Shown here: piece after piece, positions 19,938-28,500 of the stretch
Numbering within the stretch: position 1 is the stretch's first letter
Layout of the letters: each line of letters begins with the position of its first letter
Assembly (NCBI RefSeq): GCF_018860805.1
Contig: NZ_JAHKQR010000011.1
Location: 657,647-721,646 of the forward strand
DNA from: Aestuariibacter sp. A3R04
Lineage (GTDB): Bacteria > Pseudomonadota > Gammaproteobacteria > Enterobacterales > Alteromonadaceae
Length of the DNA: 64,000 bases
Reading direction: 5' to 3'
The notes under the pieces: model-generated
Databases searched by the model: none
What the model was told of the DNA's origin: nothing
Seen by the model: the letters and a program-made list of their open reading frames with translations, nothing else
Position numbers and translations under genes: made by a program

Positions 19938-21248
19938 ATGAGTTGTTTGCATAAGAGCTTAGCCACCATACCTAACCGTTATGCCTTTATTGATACCATC
20001 GATAAGTGTGCATCCCGCTATGAGCAGTTCTCGCTTATGTTGGTTGACGTGGTGCGCTTCTCTGATGTCACTACAAGTCTTGGTATTAGAGTGGCCGATC
20101 AATTCCTGTTAGAGATAGCAAATCGCATTATTCTATTATTTGACGATTCCGTTTATTTTGGCCGAATTAGCGGTGATGTTTTTGGCTTGGTTTTCCCGAA
20201 TAAAACCCAACACGGGGAGTTGCAAGCCAGCTTTAATTACCTGGTTGAACATTTTAAAACGCCTATGCATCATGAAAATCACGCGTTCATCGCAGACTTT
20301 AATGTGGGGGCGGTTGTCGGTAAACAGCAAGGGTTTGAATTAACTGCATTTGTGTCTAAAGCTGAGGCAGCACTAAAACAAGCCAAGGAAAACAAATACG
20401 AAAACTTCCATTTGATGAGTATGGAAGAAAAAGCTGAAACCGGGCGCAGTCTGGCGTTAAAAGCGGATTTAAAAAGGGCCTTATTGGAAAATGAGCTGGA
20501 GTTGTATTTTCAGCCCAAAGTGGATTTGCGTTCCCTGAAAATTATTAGCGCCGAATGCTTGTTGCGCTGGAATCACCCTTTGGACGGTGTGCTTTTCCCC
20601 GGCCCGCTCATTGAGGCGGCTGAATCTTACAATATGATGAACGAGTTGGCTTACTGGACATTCGAGCAAGCTTTTCTCAGCATGAAGCATCTCAAGCAAC
20701 AGGGGGTTGAAATCTCCTTATCTGTGAATATTTCCCCTACGCAACTTTACGATAGTAAACTCATCCCAACACTTATTCGCTTGCGCGACAAATATCAGTT
20801 GTCACTATCGTGTTTTGAATTGGAATTAACAGAAGATGTGGCGCTATCTAATTCGTTGATGGTAAAAAAGCAACTGCATCAACTGGGCGCGTTAGGCATT
20901 GAAATAGCCGTTGATGACTTCGGGAAAGGTTATTCTAATTTAGCGTACATTCGCGATCTCGATATTAATGTACTCAAGGTTGATAAAACCTTTGTGATGG
21001 AGTTAACCGAGAATCCGGTCAATCGGGCCATTATTGAAGCGGCAAAGGTAATTGGGCAGGCGAAGAACTGCGAGGTTGTTGCTGAAGGTGTTGAAACCAT
21101 TGAGCAATTGCATTTGCTTAGAGATATCGGCATACACACAGGGCAGGGATATCTTTTCTCACGTGCCGTGCCGTTATCAGTATTTATTGATTTAGCCCGG
21201 AGTGAAATTATGGTTGGTGGCTCTCCGTTACGCAGGATGCTAGTTTAA
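19938..21248 (+). CDS. EAL-domain c-di-GMP phosphodiesterase with degenerate GGDEF domain
   Basis: A 436-residue protein with no membrane segment and no recognised sensor domain. The GGDEF domain (residues about 10-155) has RISGDVFGLVF in place of RxGGDEF, so cyclase activity is unlikely. The EAL domain (about 170-425) has ECLLRW, the conserved Asn in SVNISP, ELTED, VDDFGKGYSN (K where T is usual), LKVDK, AEGVET and GQGYLFS. The metal and general-base residues appear kept, so it may hydrolyse c-di-GMP. The degenerate GGDEF could serve as a GTP sensor. It is transcribed alone. Confidence 0.88.
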   Translation: MSCLHKSLATIPNRYAFIDTIDKCASRYEQFSLMLVDVVRFSDVTTSLGIRVADQFLLEIANRIILLFDDSVYFGRISGDVFGLVFPNKTQHGELQASFNYLVEHFKTPMHHENHAFIADFNVGAVVGKQQGFELTAFVSKAEAALKQAKENKYENFHLMSMEEKAETGRSLALKADLKRALLENELELYFQPKVDLRSLKIISAECLLRWNHPLDGVLFPGPLIEAAESYNMMNELAYWTFEQAFLSMKHLKQQGVEISLSVNISPTQLYDSKLIPTLIRLRDKYQLSLSCFELELTEDVALSNSLMVKKQLHQLGALGIEIAVDDFGKGYSNLAYIRDLDINVLKVDKTFVMELTENPVNRAIIEAAKVIGQAKNCEVVAEGVETIEQLHLLRDIGIHTGQGYLFSRAVPLSVFIDLARSEIMVGGSPLRRMLV

Positions 21249-21320
21249 CAAGCCCATTATTTGTTTTTTTCGTATAAGTCGATATGATCGGCATTTATTT
21301 GCTGCCAAAACAGGACAACA

Positions 21321-22358
21321 ATGCAAAGCCGACTGCTTGCCCATGGCGATTTTCTCAACCTTTCACGTTTTTCTCCAGACCTTGTTTATGCACAAACTTT
21401 CCGATTAACATCAGGTGTTAGCGCCAATATTATTGCGCCCGGTATTGTCCAGTTTATGCCACCAGAGATCGACGATGCCGGAAAATTCATCGTATTGTCC
21501 TCAGGTATTCACGGAAACGAAACTGCGCCCATTGAAATATGTGACAACTTTGTCAAGCAGATATTTACCGGCGCGCTGGTTCCTGTTTTTCCAGTGTTGT
21601 TTGTATTTGGCAATTTACCCGCGATGGCTATAGCTGAGCGTTTTGTAGAAGAAAATATGAATCGCTTATTCAGTGGTGCTCACAGTCAAAGTGATACAGC
21701 GCCCAATGCAGAACGTATAAGAGCGAAACAATTGGAAGAGGCGGTGGCGGCTTTCTTCGCGCTGTCCAGCCCAAGTAGTACGCGTTTACACTACGACTTA
21801 CACACAGCCATAAAGGAATCGAAGAACGAAAAGTTTGCTGTTTATCCTTTTTTACATGATAAACCCTATAGTTTAGAACAGATCGGATTTCTGCAAGCCT
21901 GTGGCGTCAACACTATACTCTTGTCTGAATCGCCCACCACGACCTTCAGTTATTTTTCGTCTCGGCAATTCGGCGCCCATGCTTTCACCGTAGAATTGGG
22001 CAAAGTGAGACCATTCGGGCAAAATGATATGTGTCGATTTAATGATGCCAGAAACGCGTTACTGTCGCTGATGTGTGACCGCAATGTGGCATACACCGTG
22101 CAGAAGGACACACTGGAATTGTTTCGGGTTAACCAGGTCATAAACAGGACAACAGAAAATTTCACCTTGCATTTTGATGCGTCCACGCCAAATTTTGCTG
22201 GTTTTAGCAAGGGGGAGAGTTTGGCTTCAGATGGAGAGAAGGCTTATTTGGCTGAGTATGACGGCGAAGCCATTGTGTTTCCCAATGCTAATGTGGCTTT
22301 AGGGCAACGAGCGTTGCTTACCGTGGTTCCGACTAAGCTTGAGGATTTACATGTTTGA
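21321..22358 (+). CDS. astE: Succinylglutamate desuccinylase
   Basis: A 345-residue zinc carboxypeptidase-fold protein. The zinc ligands lie in SSGIHGNETAPIE (HxxE), the substrate loop is ENMNRLFSG, and the third ligand is in HYDLHTAIK. AstE splits N-succinylglutamate to glutamate and succinate, the last step of the arginine succinyltransferase pathway. No other ast gene is in the window. Its 3' end overlaps the HIT gene by eight bases. AGGACAACA precedes the start. Confidence 0.88.
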   Translation: MQSRLLAHGDFLNLSRFSPDLVYAQTFRLTSGVSANIIAPGIVQFMPPEIDDAGKFIVLSSGIHGNETAPIEICDNFVKQIFTGALVPVFPVLFVFGNLPAMAIAERFVEENMNRLFSGAHSQSDTAPNAERIRAKQLEEAVAAFFALSSPSSTRLHYDLHTAIKESKNEKFAVYPFLHDKPYSLEQIGFLQACGVNTILLSESPTTTFSYFSSRQFGAHAFTVELGKVRPFGQNDMCRFNDARNALLSLMCDRNVAYTVQKDTLELFRVNQVINRTTENFTLHFDASTPNFAGFSKGESLASDGEKAYLAEYDGEAIVFPNANVALGQRALLTVVPTKLEDLHV

Positions 22359-22767
22359 ACTTGACGCGAGACTTAACAACGATACGGTGTTTATAACCGA
22401 TTTGCCGCTGTGTCGTGTGCTGTTAATGAATGACTCCCAGTTTCCATGGGTTATTCTGGTACCCCGGGTTGCAGGTGCTACAGAATTTACGGATTTAGAC
22501 GAGAAGCAGATGACACAATACACGTTTGAATCTCTGTTGTGTAGTGAAATACTGTCTGTGCTTTACAAGCCAGATAAAATGAATATTGCAGCACTTGGTA
22601 ATATCGTTAAACAGTTGCACATTCATCACGTGGTGCGTTTTGATTGCGATGTTGCCTGGCCCGCACCAGTGTGGGGCAGACAGCCCGCTGTTCCCTATGA
22701 ACCTGCAATACTAGACGAACACGTCAGTCGCCTGAAACAGGCATTTTCAACGAAGGAAAAAATATGA
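22351..22767 (+). CDS. HIT-family protein
   Basis: A 138-residue protein with the histidine triad in [11 protein letters not shown], slightly varied from HxHxHxx because the third histidine position is a valine. The N-terminal part (WVILVPR) matches the HIT fold. HIT proteins hydrolyse or transfer nucleotidyl groups; the precise substrate is unknown. The start at ATG 22351 has GAGG six bases upstream and lies inside the last codons of astE. The end overlaps the YbjQ gene as ATGA, so the three genes form a tight operon. Confidence 0.85.
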   Translation: MFELDARLNNDTVFITDLPLCRVLLMNDSQFPWVILVPRVAGATEFTDLDEKQMTQYTFESLLCSEILSVLYKPDKMNIAALGNIVKQLHIHHVVRFDCDVAWPAPVWGRQPAVPYEPAILDEHVSRLKQAFSTKEKI

Positions 22768-23087
22768 TCATAACTACTACACCTACAATAGAAGGAAAAA
22801 CCATTTCTCAGTATCACGGCATTGTGGTGGGAGAAGCGGTAATGGGCGCCAATTTGTTTAAAGACTTATTTGCGTCTATCAGAGATATCGTTGGTGGGCG
22901 TTCGGGGTCGTATGAAGATGAACTGACAAAAGCCAGGAAACTGGCATTTTTCGAGTTAGAACAAGAAGCACGCGCAATGGGAGCCAATGCTGTAGTTGGC
23001 ATCGATATTGATTATCAAGTTATTGGCGATAAAGGCAGTATGCTCATGGTGAGTATAGCAGGCACTGCCGTTCGCGTTGCAGACTAG
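22764..23087 (+). CDS. YbjQ / UPF0145 family protein
   Basis: A 107-residue protein with the typical start [19 protein letters not shown] and the core [16 protein letters not shown]. The family forms pentameric or decameric rings and is annotated as putative heavy-metal binding, with no proven function. It is the last gene of the astE-HIT-ybjQ group. Confidence 0.88.
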   Translation: MIITTTPTIEGKTISQYHGIVVGEAVMGANLFKDLFASIRDIVGGRSGSYEDELTKARKLAFFELEQEARAMGANAVVGIDIDYQVIGDKGSMLMVSIAGTAVRVAD

Positions 23088-23104
23088 TGAAGTAATTGAC
23101 GGGG

Positions 23105-23251
23105 TTAATCGCCCTCGTCATCTTCCCATTTTCGCGGTTGAAAGCCTTTTGGGATGTGAAATTTAGAGGATGATTTCAACAATAGTACATTGCCGATAAT
23201 GAACCCCATTGCCAGCACAATAATTAGAATTAGCCAACCAATACTCATCAT
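23105..23251 (-). CDS. DUF2897 small membrane protein
   Basis: A 48-residue protein with one N-terminal transmembrane helix ([20 protein letters not shown]), then a basic segment KGFQPRKW and an acidic tail EDDEGD. This matches the short DUF2897 proteins seen in Alteromonas and Vibrio relatives. Two tandem ATG codons at 23251 and 23248 overlap the stop of the M15 peptidase gene, so it is the last gene of the yffB-dapE-peptidase operon. Function unknown. Confidence 0.75.
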   Translation of the reverse strand: MMSIGWLILIIVLAMGFIIGNVLLLKSSSKFHIPKGFQPRKWEDDEGD

Positions 23252-23922
23252 ATACCTTCATTAAGTACGTAGCGATGGTACAGTTCATCGATACGACTAA
23301 GCACCGCGTCTTTTCCTTCCATGTCAGCACCGGCAATAACATCAGCAAGGGCATTCACGTTGCGTTGTTGTTCAAAGTCCGCAGCAGTTTTTGCATGACT
23401 CAAGTGCCACAACTCTACTGAAACCCCGTTATTATCTTCCGTGAACGGGCGAAAGAAGCCAAATCGGCTTAGGTTGTTATCCAGCCACTGCGCCAACGGG
23501 TAACAGGGGCCGCCAGAGCGATATTCGGCATCAACTAAATCAAAGCCATTATCACATTGTTCCACAGCTCGCTTATCGAACACGTCTATGTCTGTTCCCC
23601 AATGGTGGCGGCTTCCTCCGGGTAAGGCTGACCACGTGAGGATAGCTTCAATTTTACCGTTGTCATCCAGCTGTCGGTAATCCAGTGCAACCCCGTACTT
23701 GTCGAAAAGGGTTGCTTCACCTCGCCATTTCTTGTTCCAAATTTGTAACTGACGGTGGAAGTTGCGATAACTGCTGAGGAGTTGGCAATCAATGCCATCC
23801 GCTTGAGCTGCTTGTTGTAAAGCAAGCCAATCTTCAACCACAGCTTCATGGAGTTCAAAGCCACTGGCAAGGGCGGTAAGGAACGGGTTATCGATGCCTA
23901 ACCAGGCATTGTTGCACTTCAT
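23248..23922 (-). CDS. M15-family D-alanyl-D-alanine carboxypeptidase-like protein
   Basis: A 224-residue protein when started at ATG 23922, which overlaps the dapE stop as ATGA. Zinc ligands lie in [13 protein letters not shown] (pattern SxHxxGxAxD) and [21 protein letters not shown] is the usual substrate-side motif. M15B enzymes trim D-Ala from peptidoglycan peptides. No signal peptide is seen, which is unusual for a wall enzyme, so it may act on cytoplasmic peptides or leave the cell by another route. Being in a dapE operon links it to diaminopimelate and cell-wall metabolism. Confidence 0.82.
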   Translation of the reverse strand: MKCNNAWLGIDNPFLTALASGFELHEAVVEDWLALQQAAQADGIDCQLLSSYRNFHRQLQIWNKKWRGEATLFDKYGVALDYRQLDDNGKIEAILTWSALPGGSRHHWGTDIDVFDKRAVEQCDNGFDLVDAEYRSGGPCYPLAQWLDNNLSRFGFFRPFTEDNNGVSVELWHLSHAKTAADFEQQRNVNALADVIAGADMEGKDAVLSRIDELYHRYVLNEGI

Positions 23923-25046
23923 GTCAACAGTCTCACTAGAATTCCGTAGTAGATATTGGCAAGCATGTCCAGATCGGCCATTTTGACGCATTCATCAACT
24001 TTGTGAATGGTGGCATTGACAGGGCCTAATTCAATGACCTGGGCCCCAGTGGGAGCGATAAAACGGCCATCCGACGTACCGCCGGCGGTGGAAAGTTGCG
24101 TTTCATACCCTGTCGCTTCGCAAATAGCATGTTGGGTAGCTTCTACTAAATCGCCTTTATCTGTTAAAAATGGTTGCCCGTTAAATGTCCATTTTATGTC
24201 GTAATCTAAGCCGTGTTTATCCAGTATAGTGATGACCCGTTCAATGAGCTGATTATCGGTTACCTCCGTAGAAAAACGGAAGTTAAAGCATACCTGGCAT
24301 GTACCTGGAATAACATTGCCTGCACCTGTACCGGCGTGAATATTGGATATTTGAAAACTGGTTGGAGGGAAAGATGCGTTGCCATTATCCCAGTGTGTTT
24401 GGCTAAGTTCTGCCAATGCTGGTGCAGCATCGTGAACAGGGTTTTTTGCCAGGTGAGGATAAGCCACATGCCCTTGCACACCTTTTATTGTCAGGTCGCC
24501 TGTGAGCGATCCCCGGCGGCCGTTTTTAACAATATCTCCCACCTGTTTGGTCGAGGAGGGCTCACCTACAAGACACCAGGTGATCTTTTCGTTGCGCGCT
24601 TCCAGGGTATCGATAACTCGCGTGGTACCATTGATAAACGGCCCCTCTTCGTCACTGGTTATGAGGTAAGCAATACTGCCTTTGTGTGTGGAGTAATCGG
24701 CTACGAAACGGCGTGTGGCAACCATCATTGCAGCCAGACTGCCTTTCATATCCGCGGCCCCACGGCCGTGTAGGTAACCCGCTTTTTCAGTGGCTTCAAA
24801 GGGCGGGGTTTGCCAGGCGTCTTCAGGCCCGCTTGGTACCACATCGGTATGACCCGCAAAACAAAAAACAGGCGCTTGGGTACCGCGGCGGGACCACAAA
24901 TTAGTGGTGTCTTCAAACACCATGGTTTCGTGGCTAAATCCGGACTCGCTAAGCCAGTCTTTCATGTATTCCTGGCAGCCCGCATCTTCTGGAGTTACGG
25001 AGCGCCGATTAATGAGGTTTTTAGCAACATCTATAACTTGGCTCAT
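23919..25046 (-). CDS. dapE: Succinyl-diaminopimelate desuccinylase
   Basis: A 375-residue M20-family zinc enzyme. [16 protein letters not shown] carries the first metal ligand, [12 protein letters not shown] the bridging Asp, and [11 protein letters not shown] the catalytic Glu. It converts N-succinyl-LL-diaminopimelate to LL-diaminopimelate and succinate in lysine and peptidoglycan synthesis. It overlaps yffB at its start and the M15 peptidase gene at its end by four bases each. Confidence 0.95.
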   Translation of the reverse strand: MSQVIDVAKNLINRRSVTPEDAGCQEYMKDWLSESGFSHETMVFEDTTNLWSRRGTQAPVFCFAGHTDVVPSGPEDAWQTPPFEATEKAGYLHGRGAADMKGSLAAMMVATRRFVADYSTHKGSIAYLITSDEEGPFINGTTRVIDTLEARNEKITWCLVGEPSSTKQVGDIVKNGRRGSLTGDLTIKGVQGHVAYPHLAKNPVHDAAPALAELSQTHWDNGNASFPPTSFQISNIHAGTGAGNVIPGTCQVCFNFRFSTEVTDNQLIERVITILDKHGLDYDIKWTFNGQPFLTDKGDLVEATQHAICEATGYETQLSTAGGTSDGRFIAPTGAQVIELGPVNATIHKVDECVKMADLDMLANIYYGILVRLLT

Positions 25047-25393
25047 GAGGCAAAAATTTCCTCGTACTGTGCAGGTTTAAAAGCCAGGTGATAGTTGCTG
25101 TTGTGTATCAGTACCGGGCGTTTTATCATCGCAGGGTTGGCTAATAGAAGCGCAAGGGCTTTGCGTTCATCCAAATTCGTTTTCTCTTCTTCAGAAAGCT
25201 GCCGGAACGTCGTACCGCGTTTGTTGAGCAGGTTTTCCCAACCGAGTCGGGTTGCGGTTTGGCTAAGCCACTCCTCGCTTAACCCGTCTTTGCGATAGTC
25301 GTGAAAGGTATATTCGATACCGCGTTGTTCCAGCCATTTTTTTGCTTTTTTGATGGTATCGCAATTGCTGATACCATAAAGGGTAGTACTCAT
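25043..25393 (-). CDS. yffB: ArsC/Spx-family protein YffB
   Basis: A 116-residue thioredoxin-fold protein. [22 protein letters not shown] has a single cysteine in the CDT position, and the C-terminal [21 protein letters not shown] matches YffB. It is related to arsenate reductase but is probably a glutathione-dependent thiol reductase of unknown substrate. The yffB-dapE order is conserved in many gammaproteobacteria. Its stop overlaps the dapE start as ATGA. Confidence 0.9.
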   Translation of the reverse strand: MSTTLYGISNCDTIKKAKKWLEQRGIEYTFHDYRKDGLSEEWLSQTATRLGWENLLNKRGTTFRQLSEEEKTNLDERKALALLLANPAMIKRPVLIHNSNYHLAFKPAQYEEIFAS

Positions 25394-25529
25394 AAAATAA
25401 TTTTGCTTAGTTATAAAATGCTGCCAGTCTAGCTTTGTTAACTGAGCGATGCAAAGCCTGGTAGGGACAAACGTGTACCCGAAGCGGTAAAACGAGAAAA
25501 TAAACCCTCGCTACGGATTTCAGCCCTGG

Positions 25530-26042
25530 TTATAAATATACATAAACTAGCGGGTCTTGATTGGCGATAACACTCTGTAACGAACTTTTTCTCAATCCCG
25601 CACATTTATTTCCATTCACCAGGGTTAAAGCGCCAGTAGTGGGCATGTTGTTCTGTTTCATCCAGTTTAATTGGAAACGGAATACTGGGTCACCGGTTTT
25701 TAGCGCTTGGCCTTCTCGACAGACAAACTCGCACTTTTCACCCATTAGAGCGCGATTTGGCAAATTCAGGCTTATCCACAGTTTTAGACCGAAAGGGGTT
25801 TTTAGTGTGACTTCATATCCGTTGCGGGGCAATGAAACTACCTTGCAATCTGTTGGCGCAAAAAGCGTATGCCCGGAAAAGTGAAAGAAACAAGCAGGCC
25901 CCCAAAGTCCGCTTGTTACCAGAAGGGCGTCCACATCTGCTTGTTCAGCGATAGTGCCGTTAACAGGTGCTGTTAGAATGATTTCGCGCTTTGCGTTTAG
26001 CGGGCGCTGGTGTATCCATGGCATGGCTGTTTTCTCATTCAA
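25530..26042 (-). CDS. EIIA-Glc-like protein lacking the active-site histidines
   Basis: A 170-residue protein whose core follows the glucose-type PTS EIIA fold: LTAPVNGTI, then TLFAPTDCKVVSL, GLKLWISLNL, GQALKTGDPVFRFQLNWMKQ and TTGALTLVNG. In E. coli EIIA-Glc the two active-site histidines lie in NHAFSI and LFVHFGIDT. Here the equivalent stretches read RNGYEVT and LWISLNLPN, so both are missing. Phosphotransfer is therefore unlikely and a regulatory or binding role is inferred. It overlaps the ACT-domain gene by eight bases. No PTS genes lie nearby. Confidence 0.75.
   Translation of the reverse strand: MNEKTAMPWIHQRPLNAKREIILTAPVNGTIAEQADVDALLVTSGLWGPACFFHFSGHTLFAPTDCKVVSLPRNGYEVTLKTPFGLKLWISLNLPNRALMGEKCEFVCREGQALKTGDPVFRFQLNWMKQNNMPTTGALTLVNGNKCAGLRKSSLQSVIANQDPLVYVYL
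25772..25780 (+). promoter_or_regulatory. Perfect DnaA-box sequence inside the EIIA-like gene
   Basis: The 9-mer TTATCCACA matches the DnaA box consensus exactly. It lies about 700 bases from the box cluster at 26483-26618. A single box could occur by chance. Confidence 0.4.
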
Positions 26043-26466
26043 TAATGGTGTAGCCGTCTTTTCTCAAGGCAGTAACGGCATCCTGAAGTTTATCGGCTTT
26101 AACTAAAAAGAAATCGGTGTCGAATGTAGAGACGATGAACATACTGACTTTTGCTTTTGCTAGAACAGCACCTAAATTGGCCATAATGCCCACCATGGAG
26201 AGAGCCAATGGGCCTAATAATTCCAGTGCGCACCACCCTTTGTCGGATTCTAACGAAACGAGGTTTACGGAACTTGGCACAACGACAGACAGGGTGTCTT
26301 CTGTTTTCCCAATAAAGAATAAACGACTGTTTAAAACTTGACTCGGTATGGCACTATGGGGGTCAAATGCATGAATGGTGAATTCTTCATTGATGATAGC
26401 CAGGGTTTGTTTGCTCATTGATTTTGCGTCTGATAAAGGGAAGTCAAATTTTAAAGGATTATTCAA
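26035..26466 (-). CDS. ACT-domain protein
   Basis: A 143-residue protein (127 if started at ATG 26418). The C-terminal half reads like an ACT domain: GPLALSMVGIMANLGAVLAKAKVSMFIVSTFDTDFFLV. Such small proteins bind amino acids, but their role is unknown. TTG 26466 has a well-spaced AGGTGA upstream, while ATG 26418 has none but fits the usual family length better. It is the first gene of a two-gene operon with the EIIA-like protein, and its promoter region holds a cluster of DnaA-box sequences. Confidence 0.78.
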   Translation of the reverse strand: MNNPLKFDFPLSDAKSMSKQTLAIINEEFTIHAFDPHSAIPSQVLNSRLFFIGKTEDTLSVVVPSSVNLVSLESDKGWCALELLGPLALSMVGIMANLGAVLAKAKVSMFIVSTFDTDFFLVKADKLQDAVTALRKDGYTIIE

Positions 26467-26482
26467 CAGACTTCACCTGGTG

Positions 26483-26618
26483 TTATCCACTTTATCTGTG
26501 GATAAGTTTGTTGAGTAGTGTGTGTGATTGTTATAGGTTGTTGATATTATAAATGTTATTTAATCGGTCAAACATTGTTCAGTGGATAACATTGGTATTT
26601 TTTGAAGCATTTTCCACA
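26483..26618. promoter_or_regulatory. DnaA-box cluster in an AT-rich intergenic region
   Basis: Within the 247-base divergent gap between the ACT and VOC genes lie four sequences like TTATCCACA: TTATCCACT at 26483-26491, a perfect inverse TGTGGATAA at 26497-26505, AGTGGATAA at 26581-26589 and TTTTCCACA at 26610-26618. The first two face each other 5 bases apart. The region between is AT-rich. It may be a DnaA-controlled promoter or a DnaA-titrating locus. No rep or par genes are present, so it is not evidently an origin. Confidence 0.5.
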
Positions 26619-26713
26619 GGCCGTGTCTACCTTTTAAATAAAAAATATTTAGAAAAATGAAGAAATTCTTTACTCTGTTAACCTTGACACACTAAAAGAA
26701 AGATGAGGCGACA

Positions 26714-27082
26714 ATGAGTACTTCAAATGAATCCTGGCGTGATCTTACCGTAGCCAATGCCGATGATGTCAGTGCATTTTATCAGCATGTTTTGGGGTGG
26801 GAAAAGGAAGCAGTAAACATGGACGGTTACAACGATTACATTATGAAAGATGCAGCGGGCAATGTAATGGGGGGGATTTGCCGTCGCCAAGGCGCCAACG
26901 CGCAGGTTCCGGAGGGGTGGATAACGTATTTTACAGTATCGGACTTCGATGATGCGCTACACAGGGCGAAACAAAGAGGTGCTAACACAATGGGGAAAGT
27001 GAGGCAGCATGGCAATGCACAATTTGTTTATGTGACAGATCCCTCCGGGGCTTGCTTCGCGTTATACGGTGAGTCTTCATGA
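26714..27082 (+). CDS. VOC-family (glyoxalase-like) protein
   Basis: A 122-residue protein with paired beta-alpha-beta-beta-beta modules: WRDLTVANADDVSAFYQHVLGW at the start and a FVYVTDPSGACFALYGES ending. These are typical of small VOC proteins, which include glyoxalases, dioxygenases and resistance proteins. The substrate cannot be told. GATGAGG precedes the start. It lies divergent from the ACT gene and 57 bases before the patatin gene. Confidence 0.82.
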   Translation: MSTSNESWRDLTVANADDVSAFYQHVLGWEKEAVNMDGYNDYIMKDAAGNVMGGICRRQGANAQVPEGWITYFTVSDFDDALHRAKQRGANTMGKVRQHGNAQFVYVTDPSGACFALYGESS

Positions 27083-27139
27083 CAAAGTAAACCTGCGCTG
27101 GTAGAGTAAGAGTTTGACTTAAAGGTAAAGGAATATCCA

Positions 27140-28222
27140 TTGACCGCGCCGCTGAATATATACGCTGGCCCTGGCGCGCTGGCGACACTTAAAAAGTACG
27201 GTTTTTATCCCTTGTTGTTTAATTATTTTTTGGGGGCATCCGGAGGGCCCAAGTGGTTTGTGCTGGCAGGATTAGACAGGGTGCTGTTTCCTGAATGGTT
27301 TAACAACAGGGGAGGTCAGGTTCAGGTTATTGGTTCTTCTGCGGGAGCGTTTAGAGCCGCTTGTGCAGTGCAGAATGACCCGTTGCAGGCATTTAACGCG
27401 TTGGCCAAACACTACTCGGAAACCGTGTATTCTGCTAAGCCCACGGCAAATGAGATTACCGGCAAAGCCAGGGACCTTATTTCAGCTGTACTGGGGGAAA
27501 ATGGAACGTTAGACGTAATTAACAACCAACGCTTTAAAGCGCAAATATTCGTCTCCCGTTGTTATAATGCTATGGCAAGTCGTGGTCGAATTACACAGAT
27601 GCTCGGTCTGGCCATGAGCGCGGCAGTCAACGCCGTAAGTAGGAAAGCACTGGGTGCATTTTACTCAAGGCATATATTTTCTGCGCCTGGCAGCGACTTT
27701 GAGATAAGTGATCCCTACAATCTTAAAACGGAGATCACAGACTTGTGTTTGGTGAACGTCAAAGAAGTGCTATTGGCCTCTGGCTCAATTCCTTTGGTAC
27801 TGGAGGGTGTGGAAGATATCCTTGAGGCGCCTAAGGGAATGTATCGGGATGGCGGGATAGTAGACTATCATTTCGATTTGTCTTTTGGGTCTCAGGATGG
27901 TTTGGTTTTGTACCCTCACTTTTACGATACACCTGTGCCAGGGTGGTTTGACAAAGGAATTAGACGGCGTTTACCCCACGCAAGTAGTTACAACAATGTC
28001 GTTATGCTGGTGCCGTCTAAAGCATTTGTTGCCTCGCTACCATACGGAAAAATACCAGACAGAAGTGATTTTAAAAACCTGGATACCACCACACGGATAA
28101 AGTACTGGCGACAGGTTTTGGAAGAAACGGATAGGTTGGGAGAGTACTTTATGAAAATTACTGCTGATGGCAGTATTATGGATAAAATACAACCACTTCC
28201 GTTTACGCTGTTACCTAGCTAG
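27140..28222 (+). CDS. Patatin-like phospholipase
   Basis: A 360-residue protein starting at TTG 27140 with AAAGGAATATCCA before it. The oxyanion-hole motif is GASGGPKW (about residues 33-40), the nucleophile elbow GSSAGAF (about 66-72), and the catalytic Asp lies in RDGGIVDYH. These residues fit a Ser-Asp dyad lipid hydrolase. No signal peptide or membrane helix is seen, so a cytoplasmic or membrane-associated acyl hydrolase is likely. The substrate is unknown. Confidence 0.85.
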   Translation: MTAPLNIYAGPGALATLKKYGFYPLLFNYFLGASGGPKWFVLAGLDRVLFPEWFNNRGGQVQVIGSSAGAFRAACAVQNDPLQAFNALAKHYSETVYSAKPTANEITGKARDLISAVLGENGTLDVINNQRFKAQIFVSRCYNAMASRGRITQMLGLAMSAAVNAVSRKALGAFYSRHIFSAPGSDFEISDPYNLKTEITDLCLVNVKEVLLASGSIPLVLEGVEDILEAPKGMYRDGGIVDYHFDLSFGSQDGLVLYPHFYDTPVPGWFDKGIRRRLPHASSYNNVVMLVPSKAFVASLPYGKIPDRSDFKNLDTTTRIKYWRQVLEETDRLGEYFMKITADGSIMDKIQPLPFTLLPS

Positions 28223-28500
28223 GGGCGCTGATTCACGGCTTTTCATTGTACTCCGGCCCTGAGTACAGATTTTCCAGGTTCGAAAGGGCTTTTAAGGGCG
28301 ATTGTTAGCCGGTATAATCTGCAAAAAAATAGAATTAGAAAACTGTAACTGTTTGTCGTGGCGGTTACAGGTACCATAAAAATAATCCTTTCGACAAATC
28401 CCTACGTTCTTAAATACGTCTATATCAATGATTTCGCCGCGTTTGAAACCTGGCGAACGATGATGGTTTTTTATATCCTGCTCCAACGTAAAAGGTAGTT

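Noticed and set aside
24213..24773. 186-codon plus-strand frame inside dapE
   Set aside because: It is antisense to the conserved dapE coding sequence and has no family features.
26483..26618. Replication origin
   Set aside because: DnaA-box sequences are present, but there is no dnaA, gidA, rep or par gene and no iteron array, so I kept it only as a DnaA-binding cluster.
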